A DNA stretch of 64,000 nucleotides from NCBI GenBank assembly GCA_902806435.1, contig CADCWO010000002.1, forward strand, positions 1-64,000, in the 5' to 3' direction. The position numbers and the translations under genes are program-made. This stretch comes from an uncultured Synechococcales cyanobacterium (lineage in GTDB: Bacteria > Cyanobacteriota > Cyanobacteriia > Thermosynechococcales > Thermosynechococcaceae). This document shows positions 10,841 through 19,847 of this stretch, one piece after another (the first letter of the stretch is position 1; every line of letters starts with the position of its first letter). The notes beneath the pieces were generated by a model. The model was not told the origin of the DNA, did not search any database, and worked only from the letters and a program-made list of their open reading frames with translations.

Positions 10841-12215
10841 GCCAATTCACACGTTTTTGGCAGATTTATCTGAGTTGCCGCAGCCTGATGAATTTGATGA
10901 ACCCTACCCAGGTTATGAAGGTCGCAGACGAAAAGCTGCCTTAGCCTTAGCCTTGATCTGGAGTGGAACCATTGCTCTGCATTTGCTCTCCGGTGGGTAC
11001 TGGCTAGTTGTTGGGGTAACAACCCTGATGGGGGTGCATACCTTACGGGTATTACTGGCCCAGCGCTCAACGGTCCCCATACCCATGTCAGATGACACGC
11101 CAGAAGCGGAGTGGCCCTACGTTTCACTCTTGGTTGCGGCTAAGAATGAATCAGCAGTAATCGCTTCTTCAATCCGTACGTTATGTAATCTGGATTACCC
11201 TACCAGTCGTTATGAAGTCTGGATCATTGATGACGGTAGTACTGACCAAACACCAGCTCTATTAAAGGAACTCACTCAACAGTACAAACAGCTGCAAGTG
11301 TTGTATCGCCTGCCTGGAGCTGGGGGGGGTAAGTCTGGTGCTCTCAACGAAGTTTTACCCCTGAGCAAAGGTGAAATTGTCGGTGTCTTTGATGCGGATG
11401 CTCAAGTTCCCCAAGATTTGCTACGCCGGGTTCTGCCTCTCTTTCAACGGCAGCAAGTGGGAGCCGTGCAAGTCCGCAAGGCGATCGCCAACGCTGCTAC
11501 TAACTTCTGGACACGCGGGCAAATGGCTGAGATGGCTTTTGACAGCTTTATTCAGCAACAGCGTGTTGCCTTTGGCGGCCTGGGAGAGCTACGGGGCAAC
11601 GGCCAGTTTGTACGTCGTAGCGCCCTAGAGGGTTGTGGTGGCTGGAATGAGCAGACGATCACCGATGACTTGGACCTCACCCTGCGTCTGCACCTGGATC
11701 AGTGGGATATTGACTTTCTGGCCTCTCCAGCCGTCGAAGAAGAGGGGGTAACCCGTGCTCTTGCCTTATGGCACCAACGGAACCGTTGGGCAGAAGGCGG
11801 CTACCAACGATATCTTGACTACTGGCGATTGATTGTTCGCAACCGCTTGGGTACCCGTAAAACAGTCGATCTGGTGATGTTTTGGATCATGCAGTACCTG
11901 CTACCGACGGCTGCATTGCCTGATTTTGTGATGGCGATCGCCCGCAACCGTCCGCCGGTTTTATTGCCAATAACCAATCTCACCGTCAGTATCTCTCTTG
12001 TCGGAATGCTACTCGGTCTGAAGCGATTTCGGACTAAACCAGCCACTATACCCTTATTAACCCTACTTCAGGTTTTGCGGGGCACGTTATACATGTTTCA
12101 CTGGTTGCCAGTGATTGCTAGTACAACGGTTCGCATTTCTCTACGCCCGAAGCGCTTGAAGTGGGTCAAGACCATGCACCAAGGCACGGATGACTGGCTG
12201 GACGTGCCGGAATAG
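10794..12215 (+). CDS. mgdA: Beta-monoglucosyldiacylglycerol synthase
   Basis: 473 residues, a GT2 family glycosyltransferase. It transfers glucose from UDP-glucose to diacylglycerol, the first step in cyanobacterial galactolipid synthesis; the product is later epimerised to MGDG. Catalytic motifs in order: WIIDDGSTD, the DxD of VFDADAQ, ITDDLDL, and HQRNRW (QxxRW). Membrane segments lie near residues 45-75 and in the last 120 residues. The sequence closely resembles Synechocystis Sll1377 as I remember it, including GRRxRKAALxL, ELRGNGQFVRR and the terminal RPKRLKWVKT. ATG at 10794 lies inside the preceding radical SAM gene. Confidence 0.93.
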   Translation: MSKNFWPENNFSNTSEPIHTFLADLSELPQPDEFDEPYPGYEGRRRKAALALALIWSGTIALHLLSGGYWLVVGVTTLMGVHTLRVLLAQRSTVPIPMSDDTPEAEWPYVSLLVAAKNESAVIASSIRTLCNLDYPTSRYEVWIIDDGSTDQTPALLKELTQQYKQLQVLYRLPGAGGGKSGALNEVLPLSKGEIVGVFDADAQVPQDLLRRVLPLFQRQQVGAVQVRKAIANAATNFWTRGQMAEMAFDSFIQQQRVAFGGLGELRGNGQFVRRSALEGCGGWNEQTITDDLDLTLRLHLDQWDIDFLASPAVEEEGVTRALALWHQRNRWAEGGYQRYLDYWRLIVRNRLGTRKTVDLVMFWIMQYLLPTAALPDFVMAIARNRPPVLLPITNLTVSISLVGMLLGLKRFRTKPATIPLLTLLQVLRGTLYMFHWLPVIASTTVRISLRPKRLKWVKTMHQGTDDWLDVPE

Positions 12216-12217
12216 CT

Positions 12218-14557
12218 TTAGAAGGGAAGATCATCTGATTCCTCAAGCTCAGTGACCGAATCTTCAGCATTTGTTAAGGGTTGAGTTAAGCTATACGGCT
12301 GTTCAGAGCCAGCTTCAGTTAACGCAACTGGTACAGCTTCACCCTTCTCTGGGTTGACAACCTCGCCATTAAAAAACTGGGCTAAACTTTTAGCCGCTCT
12401 TAGGACCTCATCTTCTTGCCAGCTTGGAATCAGTGGTTCTGTGGCTCTGATTTGACTGGGTGTCAGCGCTCCTGAAGGCTGGCTCTCTTGCGTCACCAAT
12501 GTCTCTACTGCCGGTGGAGGTGGAATCAAGGAGACAGGCGCTGCTTCAAAGGGCTGAGTATTCTCTAGATGGTGATTTGGCGTAGTGACTGGTGGTAGTC
12601 CTGGCGTGGCAGAAGTAGGAGAATGACTATTGGTAGCAGCATTCAGCGGGCGGTCTTCAGGGGGCTTTATGGGGGCGATCAATTCTGATGAAGCTACAAC
12701 GGCTAGACTTGCCTGCACCTGACAGTTGAAAGCTTTCTCAAAGGCGGCTTCAACATTCGGTAATCTTGCCTGGGCCATTTTAAATAGTGGCTGTGAACTA
12801 ATCGCAATTTGGGCTTTTTGGCCGTTAAAAGCCAATAGGCGGCCCTGCTGTCGCAGGAGAGCCTGAGTACCGGGAGGGTGAAGGTGCATAATTACCTTCT
12901 GCCAAATTTGGTCCAGGTCAAGTTGAACAGTAGTATCCGTAGGAGAAAGTGCAGCCGGTTCTTTCCCCTGAGCTAAGGCTGAAGCAGCTGCTAAATCTTG
13001 GTCTCCTAGGTAACGATTACCTCTTGATGGCAGCGGGGCCTGAGTTTCAGTAGACGCTACTGAGCCGAGTCTAGAAGAGTCTAGTTTTGGTTTCTGGAGC
13101 CTCTCCTCCATCGGTTGCAAGAACATTGACGGGTTAGGGTTCTGAGAGGGCTCTGATCCAATCTGGCTCAACTTATCTTGTACCACAGCATTTGGAGCAG
13201 TGACTGGTGCAATCTCCATTACTGTTATTAGCTCAGGCAGTGTTGGTGCAGTAGTAACAGTTTCTATAACTGAAGGAACTAATTCTGGCGTAGCCTGTTC
13301 TGTCTGGCTGTTGAAATCTGAGGCCACTGCCCCAGGATGTTTCTCTAACTGGCGTGATGGAACGGGTTGGGTCGGCTTCTGAAGGTGCCTTTGAATTGGC
13401 TTAACCTCAGAGCTGAAGTTAGTTATATCCTTCGGACTAGCTGGGGAGATGTCTACAGGTGGTAACAAGCCTAGAAGCGTCACTTCTAGCCATAAGCGAG
13501 GCTGAGCAGTATTTTTGATTTGCACTTCGCAAGCCCGCAGGTGTTGCTGCCCCGTGAGGATGATTGAGGTGTCAAGGGTTTGGGCCAGCTGACAAAGTTG
13601 GTCCCAGACTGACGGGGTAATCATTACCAAGTCCTGTCGGTGGGGCGCGGTTTTGGCAATCAATAAATCTCGGTAGAAACCAGCTAGGTTTTGCAGCACG
13701 ATCAGCGGCTCCCGGCCTCGGTCCATTAGATGCCGTGCTTGCTCTAGAACCGCTTCTGGGTTGTTGGCGGTAATCGCGTGCACTAAGTACATTAAATCCC
13801 GTTCTGGCACGGCTCCAACCAAGTCCCAGACTTGCTCGATTGTGATGGGGGGCGGCAATAAGCTCAGCTGGTCTAGCAAGCTTTCCGCATCCCGCAATCC
13901 TCCCTGAGCAAGTTGGCCAACTAGTTGCACGGCATCGGGGTGGATGTTAATCCCTTCTTGAGTAGCAATCGCGCTCAAATGCCCGACCATTGGCTCCAGG
14001 GGAATGCGCCGGAAGTCAAACCGTTGGCAGCGGGAAATAATCGTAGGTAGCACTCGCTGGGGGTCAGTCGTTGCTAGGACAAAGACGACGCGATCCGGCG
14101 GCTCTTCCAAAGTTTTCAGTAAGGCATTGAATGCCGCAACCGACAACATATGACATTCATCTATGACATACACTTTGTAACGGCACTGGACCGGGGCAAA
14201 TTGGGCACGTTCGATCAACTCCCGGATATTGTCCACCCCAGTGTTGCTAGCCGCGTCGATTTCAATCACATCCAGGGCTGTCCCTCGCCCGATCGCCTTA
14301 CAGACCTCACAGACACCACAGGGTTTGTCTGTCGGAACCTTGCTGGCAAGACAGTTAAGGGACTTTGCTAGAATCCGGGCGCTAGAGGTTTTGCCTGTTC
14401 CCCTGGGACCTGTAAATAGATAGGCTGGGGCAATGCGTGTTTGGCAGATTGCATTGGTCAAGGTTGTGGCAATCGCCTCTTGGCCTACCAAGTCAGCAAA
14501 GGTCTGGGGACGATATTTATGATGTAACGGCTCGTATGGCATTAGGTCTAGAGACAT
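12218..14557 (-). CDS. dnaX: DNA polymerase III gamma/tau subunit (DnaX)
   Basis: 779 residues. The clamp-loader ATPase domain occupies about the first 370 residues: Walker A GPRGTGKT (50-57), zinc-module cysteines C69, C80, C83, C86, and Walker B VIDEC (132-136). The rest is a long Pro/Ser/Thr-rich linker with a tau-like C-terminal region (about 540-620) for polymerase contact. Some cyanobacterial dnaX genes carry an intein; here the ATPase domain is uninterrupted. The start could be the ATG at 14555-14557 or the in-frame ATG five codons later (MPYEPLHHKYRP). It converges with mgdA, leaving two bases between stops. Confidence 0.97.
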   Translation of the reverse strand: MSLDLMPYEPLHHKYRPQTFADLVGQEAIATTLTNAICQTRIAPAYLFTGPRGTGKTSSARILAKSLNCLASKVPTDKPCGVCEVCKAIGRGTALDVIEIDAASNTGVDNIRELIERAQFAPVQCRYKVYVIDECHMLSVAAFNALLKTLEEPPDRVVFVLATTDPQRVLPTIISRCQRFDFRRIPLEPMVGHLSAIATQEGINIHPDAVQLVGQLAQGGLRDAESLLDQLSLLPPPITIEQVWDLVGAVPERDLMYLVHAITANNPEAVLEQARHLMDRGREPLIVLQNLAGFYRDLLIAKTAPHRQDLVMITPSVWDQLCQLAQTLDTSIILTGQQHLRACEVQIKNTAQPRLWLEVTLLGLLPPVDISPASPKDITNFSSEVKPIQRHLQKPTQPVPSRQLEKHPGAVASDFNSQTEQATPELVPSVIETVTTAPTLPELITVMEIAPVTAPNAVVQDKLSQIGSEPSQNPNPSMFLQPMEERLQKPKLDSSRLGSVASTETQAPLPSRGNRYLGDQDLAAASALAQGKEPAALSPTDTTVQLDLDQIWQKVIMHLHPPGTQALLRQQGRLLAFNGQKAQIAISSQPLFKMAQARLPNVEAAFEKAFNCQVQASLAVVASSELIAPIKPPEDRPLNAATNSHSPTSATPGLPPVTTPNHHLENTQPFEAAPVSLIPPPPAVETLVTQESQPSGALTPSQIRATEPLIPSWQEDEVLRAAKSLAQFFNGEVVNPEKGEAVPVALTEAGSEQPYSLTQPLTNAEDSVTELEESDDLPF

Positions 14558-14839
14558 TCCCTACCATCTATGGTATACGCGTCATCAAGGTCGCTAGATG
14601 CTAGCGTGACTTTGGCATCAGTCGCTGAGCTTGTTCCAGCATGTTTTGTTCCTTGGAACCCCCGAAGTGATGCCTAGCCTGGAGCTGTACACTGAGTTCT
14701 CCAGCAATTTTCCCTTGCCTTAACAGTGTTGTCCCACAAACATTGTTTTTCAGCAGTAGTGTTCCAGCCTTCGACGATGGTGTACCGGCGTGACAACTGC
14801 TGCAAGCTTGATACAATCGGGGCGTATTACTGAAAGCCT

Positions 14840-15328
14840 ATGCTACCAACTATTCAAAGCATTTACACCGATGGCGCTTGTTCTGGCAACCCTGGTCCTG
14901 GCGGTTGGGGGGTTGCGATCTACTTTAGCGATGGCTCCATCTACGAATTAGGTGGGGCAGCACCGCAAACCACCAATAACCGTATGGAACTCCAGGCGGC
15001 GATCGCAGCGTTACAGTTTTATGCCGCCTCCGCTCAGCAGGAGCCGATTATTCTCTACACCGACAGTGAGTACGTCAAAAACGGGATTACCAAGTGGCTG
15101 GCTGGCTGGGAGAAGAAGGGTTGGAAAACTGCTGCGGGCAAGCCTGTTTTGAACCAGGAGCTTTGGCAAGCTTTAGGACAACTCAATAATAAGCGGGTGC
15201 AATGGCGCTACGTGCGGGGGCATACGGGTAATGTTGGAAATGAACGTTGTGACGCGATCGCCCGTGCTTTTTCTCTGGGTAAAGCCATAACTTTACAGCA
15301 GCCGCTGCAATTCCAGGTGAAAACCTAA
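14840..15328 (+). CDS. rnhA: Ribonuclease HI
   Basis: 162 residues. The enzyme cuts RNA in RNA-DNA hybrids. The acidic metal-binding set is visible: D11 in [16 protein letters not shown]50 in NNRMELQA, D75 in LYTDSEYV and a late Asp in [10 protein letters not shown]; the handle [10 protein letters not shown] is present. ATG at 14840. A promoter-like GATACAAT lies about 25 bases upstream. The stop at 15326-15328 is followed by a short coding-like stretch in another frame, noted in the findings. Confidence 0.97.
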   Translation: MLPTIQSIYTDGACSGNPGPGGWGVAIYFSDGSIYELGGAAPQTTNNRMELQAAIAALQFYAASAQQEPIILYTDSEYVKNGITKWLAGWEKKGWKTAAGKPVLNQELWQALGQLNNKRVQWRYVRGHTGNVGNERCDAIARAFSLGKAITLQQPLQFQVKT

Positions 15329-15460
15329 ATCAAACTCCCGCACGGGCCACACCCAAGACGCGAACTAAAAAGGCCCAGCGGCTCCGTGATTTAGATGCTG
15401 TCGAGGCATAGATTCAACAGGGAACATACTGGACGGCAACACAACCATTAAAACCAAGGA

Positions 15461-17623
15461 TTATCTTTGAGAGGTGGCTGGAATGCCGTTAAGGATACTA
15501 AAGCGCACCCCTACTTGAGTTCCGTTGTCTGCGATCGCGCTAACGCCTTGCAATCCATAGTCAGCAACTGAATTTCCCAGATAGAGATCCAAGGCATACA
15601 GCGAATTACCGGCTGGGAATAGTTGTCTGATCCCGACATTATAAAGCGAAGTTCTCCCCTCCAACCCAACAAACTGATTGGCTACAGGGCTATCTTGAAG
15701 TTGGTTTTCTCCTAGCAAAATCGGTGTAAATTGAGCAATGAGCTGGGTGTTGCGAGTCACACTGAACTTAGCTCCCAAGGTAATAGCAAAGATATTTGAA
15801 ATACCTAAGGCCTGAGCTGGCAGCAGAAACTTAGGGGTTATCGTGAAGTCTGTTTTAGCCGCTGAATAGCGGTAAGTGAATGGCAAGTCTGCATACAAAG
15901 AAAATGCTGTCGCGGTATCTGAGCCTTCAAAGGCGAGTAAGCCAGCACTGATGGTCGTTGATAACCCTTCTTGGCCTTTGTCTGGTAAAACGGCTAAGCG
16001 ACCAATAATCGAGCCTTCGCTAGGAATTTGATTCGTACTTCCTTGGTTGTAGTTGAGCATCAATTCAAAGTCATCCAGCAAGCCGAGGCGCACAGTTGGA
16101 TTAATGCGATCGATGGAGCCATAGGCAAGTTGGTAGACAACACTGTTCATTGGCAAAGTGGTGCTGGCAATCCCATTGAGCTGAGAAAGAAACGCCGAAG
16201 CTTCGGGATAGGTTTTACGAATGTCAATCTCATAGTCACTGCCTAAGTCGGGCAGGTAGATAAAATCTAGCCCCACCCCCCAGTCGCCTCCAGGCTGAAC
16301 CAGCAAGTTAGAGGGTGCGGCAGTAATAGGTCCAAACCGATTAGTTGCATAAAGGTTAACGCCAACCCGACTGTTGGGTGCTACCCGAATGCCAGCATTC
16401 CAGACAGGTCGCCCCACAAAAAAAGAATCATTACCTCCGCTGTCCGCCGAATTCTGACCAGCAACAATCGGGGTAAAGTCAGCTGCAAATTGGATGCGCG
16501 GCGTAAAGCTGTAGTCAAAGCCAAGGCCAAGGCCGGCGATCGTTCCAAAATAGTTTAGTTGCTCCCCATCAAACCCAATATTGGCTGCCTGGAGCGGTGT
16601 TGGATCGCCACTCGTTTCGATTACCGAAATTCTGTTTGGAAAAAAGCTGATTTGAGGATTGAGGTGGAGGCGAGCTTGTTTGTTTAACTGGTAGGAAATG
16701 GGAGCGGCAATACTGAAGTAAACCGAATTGTCTTCCGCTAACAAGGCGTTACCAGCGCTAAAGTCTGGAATGCCAAAGTAGATCTGCCGAGGGCCATAAT
16801 CCTGGTTAAAGTTGGGAGTGAACCTCGCAGGAACGGTTTGGAAAGGGAATTCGGCACCCACCACTAAGGCTGTATTCAGTCGCCTACTTTTATAAACCTG
16901 CCATTTCAGTTGGCTCGCAATCCCACCATAGATAAATGTCAGTTGTGTGTTGTTGTTAACCAGGTTTGAAAAAATGGTGTCGTCTTTACCTAAGGCGCCC
17001 ACACTCAGCTGTAACCTGTCAGTAATTCCATAATCCAAACCGAAACGAATGTCGTTACTGCGATTTCCTCGCACATCGTTGGGCGTATTAAATGAGATTC
17101 CCCCGACATTGAACATCAGCTCACCTTGGTTGAGAGGAGTGGCAGTTTCAAACCCAAAAAGCCGGGTGACTGGACGTTCTAAAGGTGATCTGGAAGTTTC
17201 AGTTTCTTCAGGGGGAGCACTAGCAGCCTTGAATGCTGGCAGCTCAGACCAGGAAGTAGAAGTGCTCAATGGCTGGGGGCTCAGATCGGCAGCACGAGTA
17301 GATAGCTGGGCATCTATTTCATTGAGTGGCTGGCGTGCGGGTAGCTCCGGACTAGGGAGGATTGGCACTAAAGGCACAGAAGTTTGGTTCGCGCTCGCCG
17401 CTGGTAGCGAGGCTGCTGGGCTTGTCGTCTCAAGCTGAGTATCTGCTAGTATCTCTAATCCCTTAGGATTCTGGTCACTAGCAGTAATTGTGGAGACGGC
17501 TTCCTGGGGAGAAGGAGAAGGAACTGCTTCTGCTGTCACGGCCTGAGGACTAGCGATCGCAGGCATCTGGTGGAGCCACAGCAACCAGCCAAGGGTACCA
17601 GTGGTCAATTTAAGTTTGGTCAT
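15461..17623 (-). CDS. Large outer-membrane beta-barrel protein with duplicated barrel
   Basis: 720 residues from the ATG at 17621-17623, chosen because it puts a standard signal peptide (cleavage after about IAS) at the N-terminus; an ATG at 17680 and a TTG at 17740 would add residues before it. A Pro/Ser/Ala-rich linker (about 30-150) is followed by alternating aromatic/polar strands typical of an outer-membrane barrel, ending in an aromatic-rich strand. Two halves look related: RIQFAADFTPIVAGQN resembles NTQLIAQFTPILLGEN, and WNAGIRVAPNSRVGVNLY resembles YNVGIRQLFPAGNSLYAL. Cargo or role unknown; no operon partner. Confidence 0.7.
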   Translation of the reverse strand: MTKLKLTTGTLGWLLWLHQMPAIASPQAVTAEAVPSPSPQEAVSTITASDQNPKGLEILADTQLETTSPAASLPAASANQTSVPLVPILPSPELPARQPLNEIDAQLSTRAADLSPQPLSTSTSWSELPAFKAASAPPEETETSRSPLERPVTRLFGFETATPLNQGELMFNVGGISFNTPNDVRGNRSNDIRFGLDYGITDRLQLSVGALGKDDTIFSNLVNNNTQLTFIYGGIASQLKWQVYKSRRLNTALVVGAEFPFQTVPARFTPNFNQDYGPRQIYFGIPDFSAGNALLAEDNSVYFSIAAPISYQLNKQARLHLNPQISFFPNRISVIETSGDPTPLQAANIGFDGEQLNYFGTIAGLGLGFDYSFTPRIQFAADFTPIVAGQNSADSGGNDSFFVGRPVWNAGIRVAPNSRVGVNLYATNRFGPITAAPSNLLVQPGGDWGVGLDFIYLPDLGSDYEIDIRKTYPEASAFLSQLNGIASTTLPMNSVVYQLAYGSIDRINPTVRLGLLDDFELMLNYNQGSTNQIPSEGSIIGRLAVLPDKGQEGLSTTISAGLLAFEGSDTATAFSLYADLPFTYRYSAAKTDFTITPKFLLPAQALGISNIFAITLGAKFSVTRNTQLIAQFTPILLGENQLQDSPVANQFVGLEGRTSLYNVGIRQLFPAGNSLYALDLYLGNSVADYGLQGVSAIADNGTQVGVRFSILNGIPATSQR

Positions 17624-17846
17624 GGGTTCCAAGTTTGGTTTTATCAAACGCTGTAGCTGTAAAGCGGCTTCTAGGGGCATATCGGTGCCTATCCGGCGTT
17701 GGCCTCTGGAGAGTTTTTTCGGGGCGGGAAACTTATGCAAGCTGTCTACAATTTGGAGCCATCAGCGGTGATCGTCCCCTCGCTTGTAATCATTAGAAAC
17801 GTATTTAACTCATCTTTTGGGAATTCTGTAACTTTTATGTCAACTT

Positions 17847-17867
17847 ATGCCTAGGCTGGTCAGGCAT
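17847..17867. repeat. Short inverted repeat upstream of a small gene
   Basis: Arms ATGCCT (17847-17852) and AGGCAT (17862-17867) with a nine-base loop, inside a region flanked by two GAATTC sites (17821 and 17873). It lies about 55 bases before the small gene at 17921 and could be an operator or leader hairpin; no known motif recognised. Confidence 0.35.
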
Positions 17868-17920
17868 ATATAGAATTCAAATATCGTTGAAATATAAAGA
17901 AAATCTTAAGGGGAAGTTTG

Positions 17921-18130
17921 ATGAATCCTTTCCTACTGCGGCAGTTTTGGTCCTTAGTTGAAACAACACAGGCGCAAGTCTTGCTAAGCCTTGACGATGC
18001 CAGCTTGATCCAGGAGTTATTGGGGCAGCTTCAGCAACAACGATTGCTCGATAGTGATGAAACGAGTGTGCTGAACGATTATGCCAGTTCCAAGTTGTCT
18101 TTGATTCGTGACATTGCTCAAAATCGCTAA
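17921..18130 (+). CDS. Small conserved cyanobacterial hypothetical protein
   Basis: 69 residues, predicted helical and soluble, starting MNPFLLRQFWSLVE and ending SLIRDIAQNR. The ATG at 17921 follows AAGGGGAAG, a good ribosome-binding site, so the gene is likely real. I recall similar short proteins of this pattern in other cyanobacteria but know no function. It stands alone between the barrel protein (divergent) and mgtE. Confidence 0.65.
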   Translation: MNPFLLRQFWSLVETTQAQVLLSLDDASLIQELLGQLQQQRLLDSDETSVLNDYASSKLSLIRDIAQNR

Positions 18131-18494
18131 CCTTCGAGATATCCTAACTCCTGTTCAGCCACTACAGGCGCCCAGTTCAGCGGATGACAGCACATGAGCT
18201 GCGTTGTCTAAGGTTAAGCCTTTTCCAGGAGCACGACACAAGAACTGGATTCTGTAAGCCACCCCAATTAGCAAAGCTAGAAATCTTTGCGTGATGTCAG
18301 GAAAAACTGCTGTCGGACCGGAAACTTGGCCTGGTGTCATCCGATAAAACGGTAATATGTTGTTAGCGATACCACTAACAGGTATTGATGTCGAGTTTAA
18401 AAATTTCATGGACCGAAGTCCATCTAGTCATAGTTACAGCTCCTAACTGCTGGGGTGAGTTGATCTCCCAGTAGGAGGGAGATTGAGGAGACCC
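18131..18494. other. Intergenic region upstream of mgtE
   Basis: 364 bases. It holds a hairpin with arms ATGGAC and GTCCAT around CGAA (18408-18423), which reads as a UUCG tetraloop on the minus strand, and a second inverted repeat just before mgtE. An 84-codon minus-strand frame (18155-18409) has an ATG but no ribosome-binding site and no recognised family, so it is not called. Confidence 0.4.
18463..18483 (+). promoter_or_regulatory. Inverted repeat in the mgtE leader
   Basis: Arms ATCTCCC (18463-18469) and GGGAGAT (18477-18483) with a seven-base loop, ending just before the GGAG ribosome-binding site of mgtE. Formation of the stem could affect access to that site. It is too small to be an M-box magnesium riboswitch. 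Confidence 0.35.
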
Positions 18495-19835
18495 ATGCTC
18501 ACCCAGGAAGATTTAACTTCGCTGTTGGATATTGCAGACTTAAACCATTTGAAGTCTGAACTGAACCGGTTACCCGCAGTCGATGTTGCGGACTATATTG
18601 CTGAATTACCACCAAACCAGCGAGCGATCGCGTTTCGAGTCCTGAATAAAGGTCAGGCGACGTCGGTCTTTGAACAGCTGCCAACGGAAGTGCAAGAAGA
18701 AATAGTCGGTTCCCTGCTGGATGTGCAGGTGCGGCATATCGTTGAAGGGATGCGGCCAGATGAACGGGCAGAACTGTTTGATGAACTGCCAGCCGGGGTT
18801 GTTAAGCGCCTATTGCAGCACTTAAGCCCTAGCGAGCGAGAAGCAACGGCAACTATCCTGGGCTACGAAGAAGGTACGGCGGGTCGGATCATGACCACCG
18901 AGTACGTGAAATTGCGGCAGGGCTTAACTGTGAGAGAGGCGCTACGGAAGATCCGCCTCAGCGACCAGGATAAAGAGACCATCTACTACGCCTACGTCAC
19001 GGATGATAATCGTAAGCTGCTACAAGTCATTTCTCTGCGCCAACTCCTATTTTCCATCCCCGATGTGCTGATTAAAGAAATTGCCAGCGATCGCGTCTTG
19101 AAGGTGCATACCGAGACTCCCCAGGAAGAAGTTGCCAACTTGATGAAACGCTACGATTTACTAGCCGTGCCAGTGGTGGATCGAGAAGATCGGCTGGTGG
19201 GGATTATCACCATTGATGACGTTGTAGACATTCTGGAAGAGGAAGCCACAGAAGACATCCAAAAGCTGGCCGGGGCTGGTGGGGACGAAGAAGCGCTTTC
19301 ATCCCCCGCGGTTACCCTTCGCAAGCGCTTACCTTGGTTACTGATCAATATTGGGCTTTACATCGGAGCTGCCAGCGCGATCGCCCCTTTCCAAAAGGTG
19401 ATTGAACAAGTGTCAGTCCTGGCGGTGATCATGCCAATTCTGGCCAACAGTAGTGGTAACGTTGGCTTTCAAACGTTATCGGTGATTGTGCGCGGGATTG
19501 GAGTCGGTGAAGTCTCAACACGTGATACCCCCAGAATTCTGCGCAAAGAAATTCTAGCCGGACTAGGTACCGCCCTAGCCTTGGGTATTGCCTTAGGTTT
19601 AATTACATTGATCTACGCCAGAGAACAAGATCGGTGGGTTGCCTTGGTTGCCGGTATGGTGATGGCAACTAATATCTTGATTGCGGTTACCTTAGGCAGC
19701 CTGTTACCGATGGGGCTCAAGCGCTTACACCTTGATCCCGCCTTGATCAGTGGCCCCTTGATGACAACAACGCTTGATGCCGTTGGATTTTTTACCTTCT
19801 TGACCTTGATCTCATTTGCGCTGCGGCACTTTTAG
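18495..19835 (+). CDS. mgtE: Magnesium transporter MgtE
   Basis: 446 residues. Order: acidic N domain of helical repeats (about 20-130), a CBS pair (about 135-260, with VPVVDREDRLVGIITIDDVVDI), a connecting helix, then five membrane segments (about 285-446). The family is a Mg2+-gated channel in the plasma membrane that closes when Mg2+ fills the N and CBS domains. Pore-region residues are in GNVGFQTLSVIVRG and the terminal domain LDPALISGPLMTTTLDAVGF. ATG at 18495 with GAGGAG just upstream is preferred over an in-frame TTG at 18483. Confidence 0.96.
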   Translation: MLTQEDLTSLLDIADLNHLKSELNRLPAVDVADYIAELPPNQRAIAFRVLNKGQATSVFEQLPTEVQEEIVGSLLDVQVRHIVEGMRPDERAELFDELPAGVVKRLLQHLSPSEREATATILGYEEGTAGRIMTTEYVKLRQGLTVREALRKIRLSDQDKETIYYAYVTDDNRKLLQVISLRQLLFSIPDVLIKEIASDRVLKVHTETPQEEVANLMKRYDLLAVPVVDREDRLVGIITIDDVVDILEEEATEDIQKLAGAGGDEEALSSPAVTLRKRLPWLLINIGLYIGAASAIAPFQKVIEQVSVLAVIMPILANSSGNVGFQTLSVIVRGIGVGEVSTRDTPRILRKEILAGLGTALALGIALGLITLIYAREQDRWVALVAGMVMATNILIAVTLGSLLPMGLKRLHLDPALISGPLMTTTLDAVGFFTFLTLISFALRHF

Positions 19836-19847
19836 CGAGCCTACTTC

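Noticed and set aside
12218-14557. Possible intein in dnaX
   Set aside because: The ATPase domain reads without interruption through the Walker A, zinc and Walker B motifs, so no intein is present.
14601-14816. 71-codon minus-strand frame between dnaX and rnhA
   Set aside because: Depends on a TTG start with no ribosome-binding site and overlaps the rnhA promoter.
18155-18409. 84-codon minus-strand frame upstream of mgtE
   Set aside because: No ribosome-binding site, start overlaps a hairpin, product not recognised; not strong enough to call.
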